DNA of 64,000 nt, taken from Lachnospiraceae bacterium (GTDB lineage: Bacteria > Bacillota > Clostridia > Lachnospirales > Lachnospiraceae). This document shows, piece after piece, positions 25,223 through 32,865 of the stretch; position 1 is the first letter of the stretch, and each line of letters begins with the position of its first letter. Location: assembly GCA_030527645.1 (NCBI GenBank), contig JAUNAJ010000015.1, positions 1 to 64,000 of the forward strand. The letters run 5' to 3'. The notes beneath the pieces are model-generated. The model worked only from the letters and a program-made list of their open reading frames with translations. It was not told the origin of the DNA and made no database searches. A program made the translations under genes and the position numbers.

Positions 25223-25819
25223 ATGAGTATATTTAAAAGATTTATAGCTATGATACTGGTTTGTGTATGCAGTATAAATATATTATCGACTTCTGTGTAT
25301 GCAAAGGAGTGTGACATTAGTCCGTATTCTTTAGATGGAACCACTGAGACAGTTATTATTGAAAATATCACTTATCGATATGATTATTATTATATTGATG
25401 GAAATCGTATAACTAAAATTACTAATTTAAATACTAACGAAATTGATACTGTATTGTATGTGCCAATCGATGGATTGCTATATTTAAATGACGAAGTAAT
25501 TGGTGCTGTGGGCCCTCTCGGATATACAGCAGATGGTTGGCAGATAATGGGGAGCGATACTATTTTAATTACTTGGGGAACAGGTGTGGCTGTTGCAATA
25601 GTTGCAGGTGCTATATCAGCAGGACTTGGAAATTTAGGGGCTGCAGGCGTGATAGCGGCAATGGGAACTACTGCTTTGAGTGTATTGGATGCAAGTTGTG
25701 TTGGAGGAACTATTTACCGTCAGCTTCATATGTACCCAAATCCTATTCAATACAGATATCAATGGCGTTTTAGAGCACCGACGGGAACATATTATGGACC
25801 ATATTATTATACTGTCTGA
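25223..25819 (+). CDS. Secreted protein with Gly/Ala-rich hydrophobic core, unknown function
   Basis: A 198-residue protein in a visibly AT-rich island. The signal peptide (FKRFIAMILVCVCSINIL) probably ends after VYA. The mature part has a Tyr-rich beta-like stretch (YRYDYYYIDGN). A long Gly/Ala/Ile hydrophobic stretch (about 118-160, containing GTGVAVAIVAGAISAGLG) comes next, and the aromatic tail ends GTYYGPYYYTV. The stretch is long enough to enter a membrane. The family was not recognised. A small two-helix membrane protein follows at once, an arrangement often seen for secreted peptides and immunity proteins, but that is only an analogy. ATG at 25223 is preferred to GTG 25211. Confidence 0.7.
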   Translation: MSIFKRFIAMILVCVCSINILSTSVYAKECDISPYSLDGTTETVIIENITYRYDYYYIDGNRITKITNLNTNEIDTVLYVPIDGLLYLNDEVIGAVGPLGYTADGWQIMGSDTILITWGTGVAVAIVAGAISAGLGNLGAAGVIAAMGTTALSVLDASCVGGTIYRQLHMYPNPIQYRYQWRFRAPTGTYYGPYYYTV

Positions 25820-25830
25820 AGGTGATGCAT

Positions 25831-26046
25831 ATGAAAAAAACTCATAAGTTTACATTGTTTTGGTTTATAATAGGTGTCGGAATACTAATTCTCATATCCA
25901 TAGCATCACATATGAAAAATGACAGTTTTATTTTTATTGTTGATGGTATTGTAAAACTCTATATTGGACTATCGTTTGTTGTGGCATTAATAATAGGATA
26001 CATCACAAGAAAAGAACAGAAGAAAATAAATGAGTTGTCACAATGA
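25831..26046 (+). CDS. Small two-helix membrane protein, unknown function
   Basis: A 71-residue protein with two transmembrane helices (FTLFWFIIGVGILILISIA and LYIGLSFVVALIIGYI) and a charged C-terminus (TRKEQKKINELSQ). The ATG at 25831 has AAGGTGAT. It begins 11 bp after the secreted-protein gene and shares its AT-rich base composition, so the two probably form an operon. No family was recognised. Confidence 0.65.
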   Translation: MKKTHKFTLFWFIIGVGILILISIASHMKNDSFIFIVDGIVKLYIGLSFVVALIIGYITRKEQKKINELSQ

Positions 26047-26075
26047 TGTTTTATATAACTGAATGCATTAGCAGG

Positions 26076-26120
26076 GCTGTCACGTATGTGTTTTATCATA
26101 TATGTGACAGGCTCTTTTTT
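26076..26120 (+). terminator. Terminator of the AT-rich gene pair
   Basis: CTGTCAC pairs with GTGACAG, extended by inner A/T pairs, and is followed by TTTTTT. Confidence 0.85.
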
Positions 26121-26137
26121 GAAACGAAAGAAACCTC

Positions 26138-26166
26138 TTTACATTTCATATGATTAGGTATAGAAT
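26138..26166 (+). promoter_or_regulatory. Promoter of metK
   Basis: TTTACA, 17-bp spacer, TAGAAT. The leader is about 125 nt with one modest stem (GCTCTG/CAGAGC, about 26200-26243). It does not match the SAM riboswitch classes I can recall. Confidence 0.65.
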
Positions 26167-26298
26167 AGGAATTTGTTCAAAGAGGATTTATCCAAATCAG
26201 CTCTGGACAATATTTCAATAGTACATCAATCGGATTCAGAGCCGGTTGAAGAAATACCCTGTAATCATGTTATATGTGAAAAGGAGAGTTGAAGTAAA

Positions 26299-27489
26299 AT
26301 GGAGAAAAGATTATTTACCTCAGAGTCTGTTACTGAGGGACATCCCGATAAGATGTGCGATCAGATTTCTGACGCAATCCTGGATGCCTGCATGGAACAG
26401 GATCCCATGAGCCGTGTTGCCTGTGAGACTGCAACGACTACTGGAATGGTCGTAGTGATGGGTGAGATCACAACAACCGCCAATATTGATTATCAGAAAA
26501 TCGTTCGTGAAACGATTCGCGAGATTGGCTATGACCGCGGTAAAAAAGGCTTTGACTGTGACACCTGTGCTGTTCTGGTTGCAATGGACAAGCAGTCTGC
26601 TGATATTGCCATGGGTGTGGACAGAGCACTGGAAGCAAAAGAGAATACCATGTCTGACGCAGAGATCGATGCGATCGGTGCCGGTGATCAGGGTATGATG
26701 TTCGGTTATGCCTGCAATGAGACAGAGACCTACATGCCTTATCCGATCTATCTGGCTCACAACCTGACCAGAAGACTGACAGAGGTTCGTAAGACAGGTG
26801 TGCTGCCTTACCTTCGTGCAGATGGAAAATCACAGGTGACTGTTGAGTACGATGAGGCCGGAAAGCCGGTACGTATTGATGCAGTTGTCCTTTCCACACA
26901 GCATGGACCGCAGATCAGCCAGGAGCAGATCCACGAAGATATTAAGAAATATGTGTTTGAGCCGGTTCTTCCGAAGGAGATGATCGATGAGGAAACAAAA
27001 TTCTTCATCAATCCCACAGGACGTTTCGTAATCGGCGGCCCGAATGGCGACTCCGGTCTTACAGGAAGAAAGATCATCGTTGATACCTACGGCGGCTATG
27101 CCCGTCACGGCGGCGGCGCTTTCTCCGGCAAGGACTGCACAAAGGTAGACCGTTCCGCAGCTTACGCTGCACGCTACGTTGCAAAGAATCTGGTTGCAGC
27201 AGGTCTTGCTGATAAATGCGAGATCCAGCTGTCTTACGCAATCGGTGTAGCATATCCAACCTCTATCCGTGTGGATACCTTCGGAACAGGAAAGATTTCT
27301 GATCTGAAGCTGACAGAGATCGTGCGTGAGCATTTCGATCTGAGACCGGCAGGAATCATCAAGATGCTGGATCTCCGTCGTCCGATCTATAAGCAGACAG
27401 CAGCTTACGGACATTTCGGAAGAAATGATCTGGATCTGCCATGGGAGAAGCTGGATAAGGTGGAGACACTGAAGGGGTATCTTGTATAA
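26299..27489 (+). CDS. metK: S-adenosylmethionine synthetase
   Basis: Makes SAM from methionine and ATP. The 396-residue protein has the family signatures [32 protein letters not shown] and [16 protein letters not shown], as well as [20 protein letters not shown]. It is a single gene with its own promoter and a terminator (27552-27585). Ribosome binding site AAAGGAGAG. Confidence 0.98.
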   Translation: MEKRLFTSESVTEGHPDKMCDQISDAILDACMEQDPMSRVACETATTTGMVVVMGEITTTANIDYQKIVRETIREIGYDRGKKGFDCDTCAVLVAMDKQSADIAMGVDRALEAKENTMSDAEIDAIGAGDQGMMFGYACNETETYMPYPIYLAHNLTRRLTEVRKTGVLPYLRADGKSQVTVEYDEAGKPVRIDAVVLSTQHGPQISQEQIHEDIKKYVFEPVLPKEMIDEETKFFINPTGRFVIGGPNGDSGLTGRKIIVDTYGGYARHGGGAFSGKDCTKVDRSAAYAARYVAKNLVAAGLADKCEIQLSYAIGVAYPTSIRVDTFGTGKISDLKLTEIVREHFDLRPAGIIKMLDLRRPIYKQTAAYGHFGRNDLDLPWEKLDKVETLKGYLV

Positions 27490-27551
27490 TCGGATAGTTC
27501 GAGATTGCAGATACACCGGTTTCAACAAGAGTAGAATATAACTGATAACAG

Positions 27552-27585
27552 ACAGGATCGAGGCTGCAGCCCCGGTCCTGTTTTA
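27552..27585 (+). terminator. Terminator of metK
   Basis: ACAGGATCG pairs with CGGTCCTGT, with inner GGCTGCAGCC, followed by TTTT. Confidence 0.85.
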
Positions 27586-27720
27586 TAATACTTTTATATT
27601 TATAGAGGATTCAATCCAACTGCCCTGTGCTATAATGAGACCAATGAGGGTACGGATCCCGGGATACAGGCAATGCATATAAGAAGTGGAGGGTATCCGT
27701 AAACAGAAAACCAATAAGTC

Positions 27721-29358
27721 ATGAGTGCGAATGATTGGAAAGGATCTTATACGCATATGGAGAGAAAAACGGTACAACTGAAAAATCGTGTAGTAGCTTC
27801 CTTTCTCGTTCTGACGATCATACCGGTAATCGTTACTGCAGCAGTGGTGGCAGTGACTTTGCAGCTGCAGACCAGCAAGGCAAAGCAGCAGTACGGACTT
27901 CAGACAGGTTATGAAACTCTGTATGATAATTCCCGGCAGCTTTCGGCGATGGCAGACGAAATATATGAGGAGATTCAGCAGAAGGCAGAGGAGCAGTCGG
28001 AGGATCTGGAAGACAATGCCTACCTGAATCAGCTGAATGAAAGGATATCCACCTACAGCGGCTTCCTGGTGGTGCGAAAGGACAGTGACATCTATTATAA
28101 TGGTAATTCTTCTGCAAGCGATTCGGTTGTGCAGAAGGTACTGCCTGCTTTTGGCGAGGAGGATGCTGATACCTTTGTTCTTCTGGAGTCCGGAGGACGG
28201 TATCTGGTAAGGCAGGTGGATTTTCTGTTTTCGGATTCCTCGGAGGGATCGGCATTTATTCTGATCAACACGAATCAGCTGAGTCCTACAGTGAAAAGCT
28301 GGCTGTTCAGTATGATCCTGCTGATCATTCTGCTGCTTGCGCTCACCAGCTCACTTGTCAGCTTCTGGATCTACCGCAGTGTAATCATTCCTTTGAACGG
28401 ATTGAAAAAGGCTGCACAGGAGATCCGGGACGGAAATCTGGATTTTTCGGTGGATCACTGCGGCATCACGGAGATCGATGATCTCTGCTCGGACTTTGAG
28501 GAGATGCGGCTTCGGCTGAAGGAGTCAGCAGACGAGAGGGTAAAGAATGATCAGGACAGCAAGGAGCTGATCAGCAACATTTCCCATGATCTGAAAACCC
28601 CGATTACGGCGGTGAAGGGCTACTGTGAGGGGATCATCGACGGTGTGGCAGACACACCGGAAAAGCTGGATCGGTACATTCGAACCATTTATAATAAAAC
28701 CATTGAGATGGACCGCCTGATCAACGAGCTGACCCTGTACTCCAAGATCAATACCAATAAGATCCCCTATACCTTTACTAAGATCCATATCAGTGATTAT
28801 TTTGCTGACTGCGTGGAGGAGCTGCAGCTGGATCTTCAGGCGAAGCAGGTGGAATTCACCTACTTCAATTATCTGACAGAGGACAGCATAGTAATTGCCG
28901 ATGCGGAGCAGCTGTCCAGAGTGATCAACAACATTGTCAGCAATGCAGTGAAATACATGAACAAGCCCCATAAGATCATCAACATGCGCCTCAGGGATGT
29001 GGGGGATTTTGTGCAGATCGAGGTGGAGGATAACGGAAGGGGAATTGCCCAGAAGGATCTGCCGAGGATCTTCGAGCGTTTCTACAGGACCGATGCATCC
29101 CGGAATTCCTCCCGGGGAGGCAGCGGAATCGGCCTGTCCATTGTGCGGAAGATCGTGGAGGATCACGGCGGCAAGGTATGGGCAACCAGCAAGGAGGATG
29201 TAGGCACCGTGATGTATGTGGTGCTGAGAAAATATCAGGAGGTAACAATTGATGCAGAACAATCGGAGGATACTGATCGTCGAGGACGAAATGGCAATAG
29301 CAGAGCTGGAGAAGGATTATCTGGAACTGTCCGGCTTCGAGGTCGAAATAGAAAATGA
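27721..29358 (+). CDS. Sensor histidine kinase
   Basis: Membrane histidine kinase of 545 residues if started at ATG 27721. An ATG at 27757 (MERKTVQ) is equally plausible because neither has an ideal ribosome binding site. Transmembrane helices are at about 23-45 and 191-216 and enclose an extracellular sensor region. A HAMP domain follows (YRSVIIPLNGLKKAAQEI). The phosphoacceptor His is in SNISHDLKTPITAVKGY. The ATPase has N box NIVSNAVKYM, G1 DNGRGI and G2 GGSGIGLS. The last 35 codons overlap the response-regulator gene by 107 nt, which is unusually long. The ligand is unknown. Confidence 0.93.
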   Translation: MSANDWKGSYTHMERKTVQLKNRVVASFLVLTIIPVIVTAAVVAVTLQLQTSKAKQQYGLQTGYETLYDNSRQLSAMADEIYEEIQQKAEEQSEDLEDNAYLNQLNERISTYSGFLVVRKDSDIYYNGNSSASDSVVQKVLPAFGEEDADTFVLLESGGRYLVRQVDFLFSDSSEGSAFILINTNQLSPTVKSWLFSMILLIILLLALTSSLVSFWIYRSVIIPLNGLKKAAQEIRDGNLDFSVDHCGITEIDDLCSDFEEMRLRLKESADERVKNDQDSKELISNISHDLKTPITAVKGYCEGIIDGVADTPEKLDRYIRTIYNKTIEMDRLINELTLYSKINTNKIPYTFTKIHISDYFADCVEELQLDLQAKQVEFTYFNYLTEDSIVIADAEQLSRVINNIVSNAVKYMNKPHKIINMRLRDVGDFVQIEVEDNGRGIAQKDLPRIFERFYRTDASRNSSRGGSGIGLSIVRKIVEDHGGKVWATSKEDVGTVMYVVLRKYQEVTIDAEQSEDTDRRGRNGNSRAGEGLSGTVRLRGRNRK

Positions 29359-29950
29359 GGGTGACACCGGACTGAAACGGGCGAAGGAGGAGGACTTTGA
29401 TCTGTTGATCCTGGATCTGATGCTTCCCGGAACAGACGGCTTTGAGATCTGCCGCCAGGTGCGTGAGATCAAGGATATCCCGATCATTATGGTATCGGCG
29501 AAAAAAGAAGATATCGACAAGATCCATGGTCTCGGAATGGGAGCGGATGATTACATCACCAAGCCCTTCTCTCCCAGTGAAATGGTTGCCAGAGTGAAGG
29601 CTCACATGGCACGGTATGAACGCCTTGTCAGTGCGACAGCGGCAAAAAACGATGTGATCGAGATCCGTGGAATCAAGATCGACAAAACCGCCCGTCGTGT
29701 ATGGGTCAACGGAGAGGAGAAGAACTTCACCAATAAGGAATTTGACCTTCTTACCTTCCTGGCAGAGAATCCCAACCATGTATTTACCAAGGATGAGCTC
29801 TTCCGGGAAATCTGGGACATGGAGTCCATCGGGGACATTGCAACCGTCACAGTGCATATCAAAAAGATCCGTGAAAAAATTGAATTCAATACAGCAAAAC
29901 CCCAGTACATCGAAACGATCTGGGGTGTGGGGTACCGGTTTAAGGTCTGA
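29252..29950 (+). CDS. OmpR/PhoB-family response regulator
   Basis: Partner of the kinase upstream; DNA-binding regulator of 232 residues. The receiver domain has the acidic pair in IVEDEMA, the phospho-Asp in LLILDLMLPG (about residue 53), Ser in IMVSAKKE and Lys in YITKPFSP. The C-terminal winged helix contains NKEFDLLTFLAENPNHVFTK-type sequence and ends VGYRFKV. The ATG at 29252 follows AGGAGG at 29237-29242, which lies inside the kinase gene. Confidence 0.95.
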   Translation: MQNNRRILIVEDEMAIAELEKDYLELSGFEVEIENEGDTGLKRAKEEDFDLLILDLMLPGTDGFEICRQVREIKDIPIIMVSAKKEDIDKIHGLGMGADDYITKPFSPSEMVARVKAHMARYERLVSATAAKNDVIEIRGIKIDKTARRVWVNGEEKNFTNKEFDLLTFLAENPNHVFTKDELFREIWDMESIGDIATVTVHIKKIREKIEFNTAKPQYIETIWGVGYRFKV

Positions 29951-30025
29951 AACGCTGCAGTATACTTCGGCTGTATCAGGTAGGATGCTTCCGTCTCTCA
30001 GGAGGTAAGATGCCCGCCCTGCAAA

Positions 30026-30067
30026 CAGAAGGAGCCGGCTGGTTTGATCACCAGTCGGCTCCTTCTG
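30026..30067. terminator. Bidirectional terminator hairpin
   Basis: A 17-bp stem (30026-30042 with 30051-30067, one G-T pair) between the convergent response-regulator and Crp-type genes. It includes the last codons of the Crp-type gene. T-tracts are weak. Confidence 0.6.
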
Positions 30068-30737
30068 CGTCTTCAAGAGCATACAGCTCAAAATGCTTTC
30101 GATTTGTTTTCAGCAGTCCTTCCTTCTGGAGCTTGGAAAGCTCCGAGGACATGGCTGCCCGCTCCACTGACAGGTAATCAGCCAGCTGCTGCCGGTCATA
30201 GGGAATGTCGAAGGACAGAGAATTCTGCCGGATGGATTCTGATGACAGATAGGACAGCAGCTTATCCCTTGTGGACCGTTTGCTGATATGGGTGATCTTA
30301 TCATTAAAGGTCAGAAGCCTTCTGGAAAGTACATTGATCAGATTGCGGATCAGAGTCTGGTGCTGGCCGCAGACACTCTGGCAGGTAGTCAGTAGCTGCC
30401 GGACATGCAGCCAGAGCACGTCACAGTCTGAGTCTGCGTAGATGCTGATGTTCAGTACGGCATCGGGTGTTGCTGCGTAGGGCTCGCCGAAGAAATCTCC
30501 GGCAGTGCATTTGGAAAGAATATTGCGGTGCCCCCACAGATCCTCCTGGATGACCAGCACAGAGCCTGTCAGCACCAGACCCATGGATTCTGTAGTGTCT
30601 CCTGCCTGCAGAAGGAAGGAGCCTTTTTCCCGATGCTTCACTGTTCCTCCGATACACCCCAGAATAGAAAGAATCTCTTTATCCTCCAGCCCTGAAAAAA
30701 AGGGACTTTGTTTCATAACCGGTAAAAATTCCTGCAT
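30048..30737 (-). CDS. Crp/Fnr-family regulator, probable HcpR-type
   Basis: Transcription factor of 229 residues with an N-terminal cyclic-nucleotide-like sensor domain (PFFSGLEDKEILSILG ... GSVLVIQED, GDFFGEPYA). The C-terminal helix-turn-helix contains PYDRQQLADYLSVERAAMS. It has no Fnr-type four-cysteine cluster. It is divergent from hcp with a 17-bp palindrome between them, which suggests it controls hcp in response to nitric oxide or nitrosative stress; this is an inference from context. GTG at 30746 is an alternative start, better spaced to AAAGGA. Confidence 0.87.
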   Translation of the reverse strand: MQEFLPVMKQSPFFSGLEDKEILSILGCIGGTVKHREKGSFLLQAGDTTESMGLVLTGSVLVIQEDLWGHRNILSKCTAGDFFGEPYAATPDAVLNISIYADSDCDVLWLHVRQLLTTCQSVCGQHQTLIRNLINVLSRRLLTFNDKITHISKRSTRDKLLSYLSSESIRQNSLSFDIPYDRQQLADYLSVERAAMSSELSKLQKEGLLKTNRKHFELYALEDAEGADW

Positions 30738-30777
30738 AAAAATCACTCATTCCTTTCGTTTTTCCGGAAAAATAGTG

Positions 30778-30794
30778 ATGAAAATTATTTTCAT
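30778..30794. promoter_or_regulatory. Perfect 17-bp palindrome between the Crp-type gene and hcp
   Basis: ATGAAAAT-T-ATTTTCAT. It lies in the divergent promoter region, about 55 bp upstream of a TATACT -10 candidate for hcp (30844-30849). Likely operator of the adjacent regulator. Confidence 0.6.
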
Positions 30795-30897
30795 ACTAAT
30801 CGCTTTTGTTGGAAATCAAACATACAATCCACTGCCATTGTACTATACTCAACTCATCGAAACAACAGGAATTCATGCGGTCCGAGGCATGTGCAGA

Positions 30898-30971
30898 ATA
30901 TGGGTAACCGGAGCTGTGAAACGGCAGCGTCTGAGCAGGCAGGTGAGTTCATTCGCGAAAGGTAACCCATG
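30898..30971 (+). other. Stem-bounded leader segment before hcp
   Basis: ATGGGTAACC and GGTAACCCAT pair with one mismatch and enclose about 55 nt that contain a GCTG/CAGC hairpin. It lies between the hcp promoter and start codon. CATGAGC, CCGGGG and ACAGGAATAA just after it recur in the same order at 36123-36153, so part of it may be a repeat element. Confidence 0.4.
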
Positions 30972-31019
30972 AGCCGGGGACTGAACAGGAATAAGATTAT
31001 TTTAATGGAGGATCAAGGA

Positions 31020-32609
31020 ATGAGTGAGATGTTTTGTTTTCAGTGCGAGCAGACAGCAGGCTGCACAGCATGTACAGGAAAAGCAGGTGTCTGCGGCAAG
31101 AAGGCGGATACAGCAGGACTGCAGGATGAGCTGACAGGAGCACTGATCAGCCTGGCAAGAGCCACTGAGGGAAATGGTGTGGATAAACAGACAGCAAAGG
31201 TGCTGATCGAGGGTCTGTTTACAACGATTACAAACGTAAGCTTCGATGATGAGGCAATCAGGGCAATGACTGAGAAGGTCAGAGCAGAGAAGCAGAGACT
31301 GGTGCCGGAATGTGATACCTGCGGCTCCCCCTGCGGAAGAAATGATGAATACGACATGAAGCAGATGTGGAACGATCATGAGGACATCCGTTCTCTCAAA
31401 TCGCTGATCCTGTTCGGAATCCGCGGCATGGCTGCCTATGCCTATCACGCAGAGGTGCTGGGATATACCGATGATGAGGTAAACAGCTTCTTTGCAGAGG
31501 CGCTGTTCAAGATCGGCTATGAAGACAGTGCTGACGATCTTCTTCCGACAGTACTGAAGGTGGGAGAGATCAATCTGAAGTGCATGGCTCTTCTGGATCA
31601 GGCGAATACCGAGACCTACGGAACACCGGCACCTGTAATGGTACCTCTTACTGTAGAAAAGGGACCCTTCATCGTGGTAACCGGACATGACCTGAAGGAC
31701 CTTCAGCTGCTTCTGGAGCAGACAGAGGGCAAGGGAATCAATATCTATACCCATGGCGAGATGCTGCCGGCACACGCGTATCCGGAGCTGAAGAAGTTCT
31801 CTCACCTGAAGGGCAACTTCGGTACAGCATGGCAGAACCAGCAGAAGGAGTTTGACGGAATTCCAGCGCCCATCCTGTACACCACCAACTGTCTGATGGT
31901 TCCGAAGGCAAGCTACGCAGATCGGGTATTCACCACAGAGGTTGTGGCATTCCCGGGCGCTGTGCATATCGATGAGGAGAAGGATTTTACTCCCGTGATC
32001 GAGAAAGCTCTGGAGCTTGGCGGATATGCAGAGGATACTGCATTCACCGGTATCAACGGCGGAAACCAGGTAACCACCGGCTTCGGTCATGCAGCGATCC
32101 TGTCTCATGCAGGTACCGTAGTAGAAGCGGTGAAAGCAGGAGCAATCAAGCATTTCTTCCTGGTGGCCGGCTGTGACGGTGCAAAACCGGGCAGAAACTA
32201 CTACACTGAGTTTGTTAAACAGACGCCCTCCGACAGTATCGTTCTGACTCTGGCCTGCGGAAAATACCGCTTCAATGATCTGGACCTTGGTGAGATCGGC
32301 GGACTTCCGAGACTGATGGACATGGGACAGTGCAACGATGCCTATGGTGCCATCCAGGTTGCAGTGGCTCTGGCAGAAGCATTTAACTGCGGTGTCAATG
32401 AGCTTCCTCTGTCCTTCGTTCTTTCCTGGTATGAGCAGAAGGCAGTTTGTATCCTGCTGACACTCCTTCATCTGGGTATCAAGAACATCCGCCTTGGTCC
32501 GTCTCTGCCGGCATTTATCTCACCGGCGATTCTGAACTTCCTGGTGGAGAACTACGGAATCGCTCCGATCAGCACCCCGGAGGAGGATCTGAAGGCACTG
32601 CTGGGATGA
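31020..32609 (+). CDS. hcp: Hydroxylamine reductase / hybrid cluster protein
   Basis: Fe-S protein that reduces nitric oxide or hydroxylamine, protecting anaerobes against nitrosative stress; cytoplasmic. The 529-residue protein has the N-terminal cysteine cluster FCFQCEQTAGCTACTGKAGVCG for the cubane. Hybrid-cluster ligands are visible later in TTNCLMVP, VAGCDGAKPGRNYY and TLACGKYRFN. The ATG at 31020 has GGAGGATCAAGGA; upstream in-frame codons lie in the leader. It is divergent from a probable HcpR-type regulator. Confidence 0.95.
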   Translation: MSEMFCFQCEQTAGCTACTGKAGVCGKKADTAGLQDELTGALISLARATEGNGVDKQTAKVLIEGLFTTITNVSFDDEAIRAMTEKVRAEKQRLVPECDTCGSPCGRNDEYDMKQMWNDHEDIRSLKSLILFGIRGMAAYAYHAEVLGYTDDEVNSFFAEALFKIGYEDSADDLLPTVLKVGEINLKCMALLDQANTETYGTPAPVMVPLTVEKGPFIVVTGHDLKDLQLLLEQTEGKGINIYTHGEMLPAHAYPELKKFSHLKGNFGTAWQNQQKEFDGIPAPILYTTNCLMVPKASYADRVFTTEVVAFPGAVHIDEEKDFTPVIEKALELGGYAEDTAFTGINGGNQVTTGFGHAAILSHAGTVVEAVKAGAIKHFFLVAGCDGAKPGRNYYTEFVKQTPSDSIVLTLACGKYRFNDLDLGEIGGLPRLMDMGQCNDAYGAIQVAVALAEAFNCGVNELPLSFVLSWYEQKAVCILLTLLHLGIKNIRLGPSLPAFISPAILNFLVENYGIAPISTPEEDLKALLG

Positions 32610-32692
32610 TACCGAACATTTGATCATGAAGGGGGATACCTGCGAACTGTACCAGTTTGTATGCTCTCTTGATTATCCAACAAGAAAAGTGC

Positions 32693-32720
32693 TTGCATTT
32701 TCATTGTTTTCTGCTACAAT
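32693..32720 (+). promoter_or_regulatory. Promoter of the MATE-kinase gene
   Basis: TTGCAT, 16-bp spacer, TACAAT. Transcription would start near 32727, immediately before the riboswitch-like element. Confidence 0.7.
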
Positions 32721-32726
32721 GGCAGA

Positions 32727-32804
32727 TGAAAACAAATGAACGTTAAGCGTGTAGTCTTTCAATGGCGTAAATCCAGCTGCCTGGAGGACTGCACGCTTTT
32801 TTTG
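32727..32804 (+). ncRNA. Probable guanidine-IV (mepA-motif) riboswitch with terminator
   Basis: GCGTGTAGTC (32747-32756) pairs with GACTGCACGC (32787-32796), followed by seven T: an intrinsic terminator placed right after the promoter of a MATE transporter gene. Its loop contains AATGGCGTAAATCCAGCTGCCTGGA-like sequence, which resembles what I recall of the mepA motif. That motif is typically found before MATE exporters in clostridia. Ligand binding would have to prevent terminator formation. Assignment is by memory and context, not by covariance search. Confidence 0.6.
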
Positions 32805-32865
32805 TGCTTTCCTCCGGGGAGTGGGGCTCGCAGCAGCCCGCGCAGCCATGCGAAAAGGAGGAAAT

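Noticed and set aside
26173-26298. SAM riboswitch in the metK leader
   Set aside because: Only a 6-bp stem is visible and none of the SAM-I, SAM-II/V or SMK signatures that I know are present.
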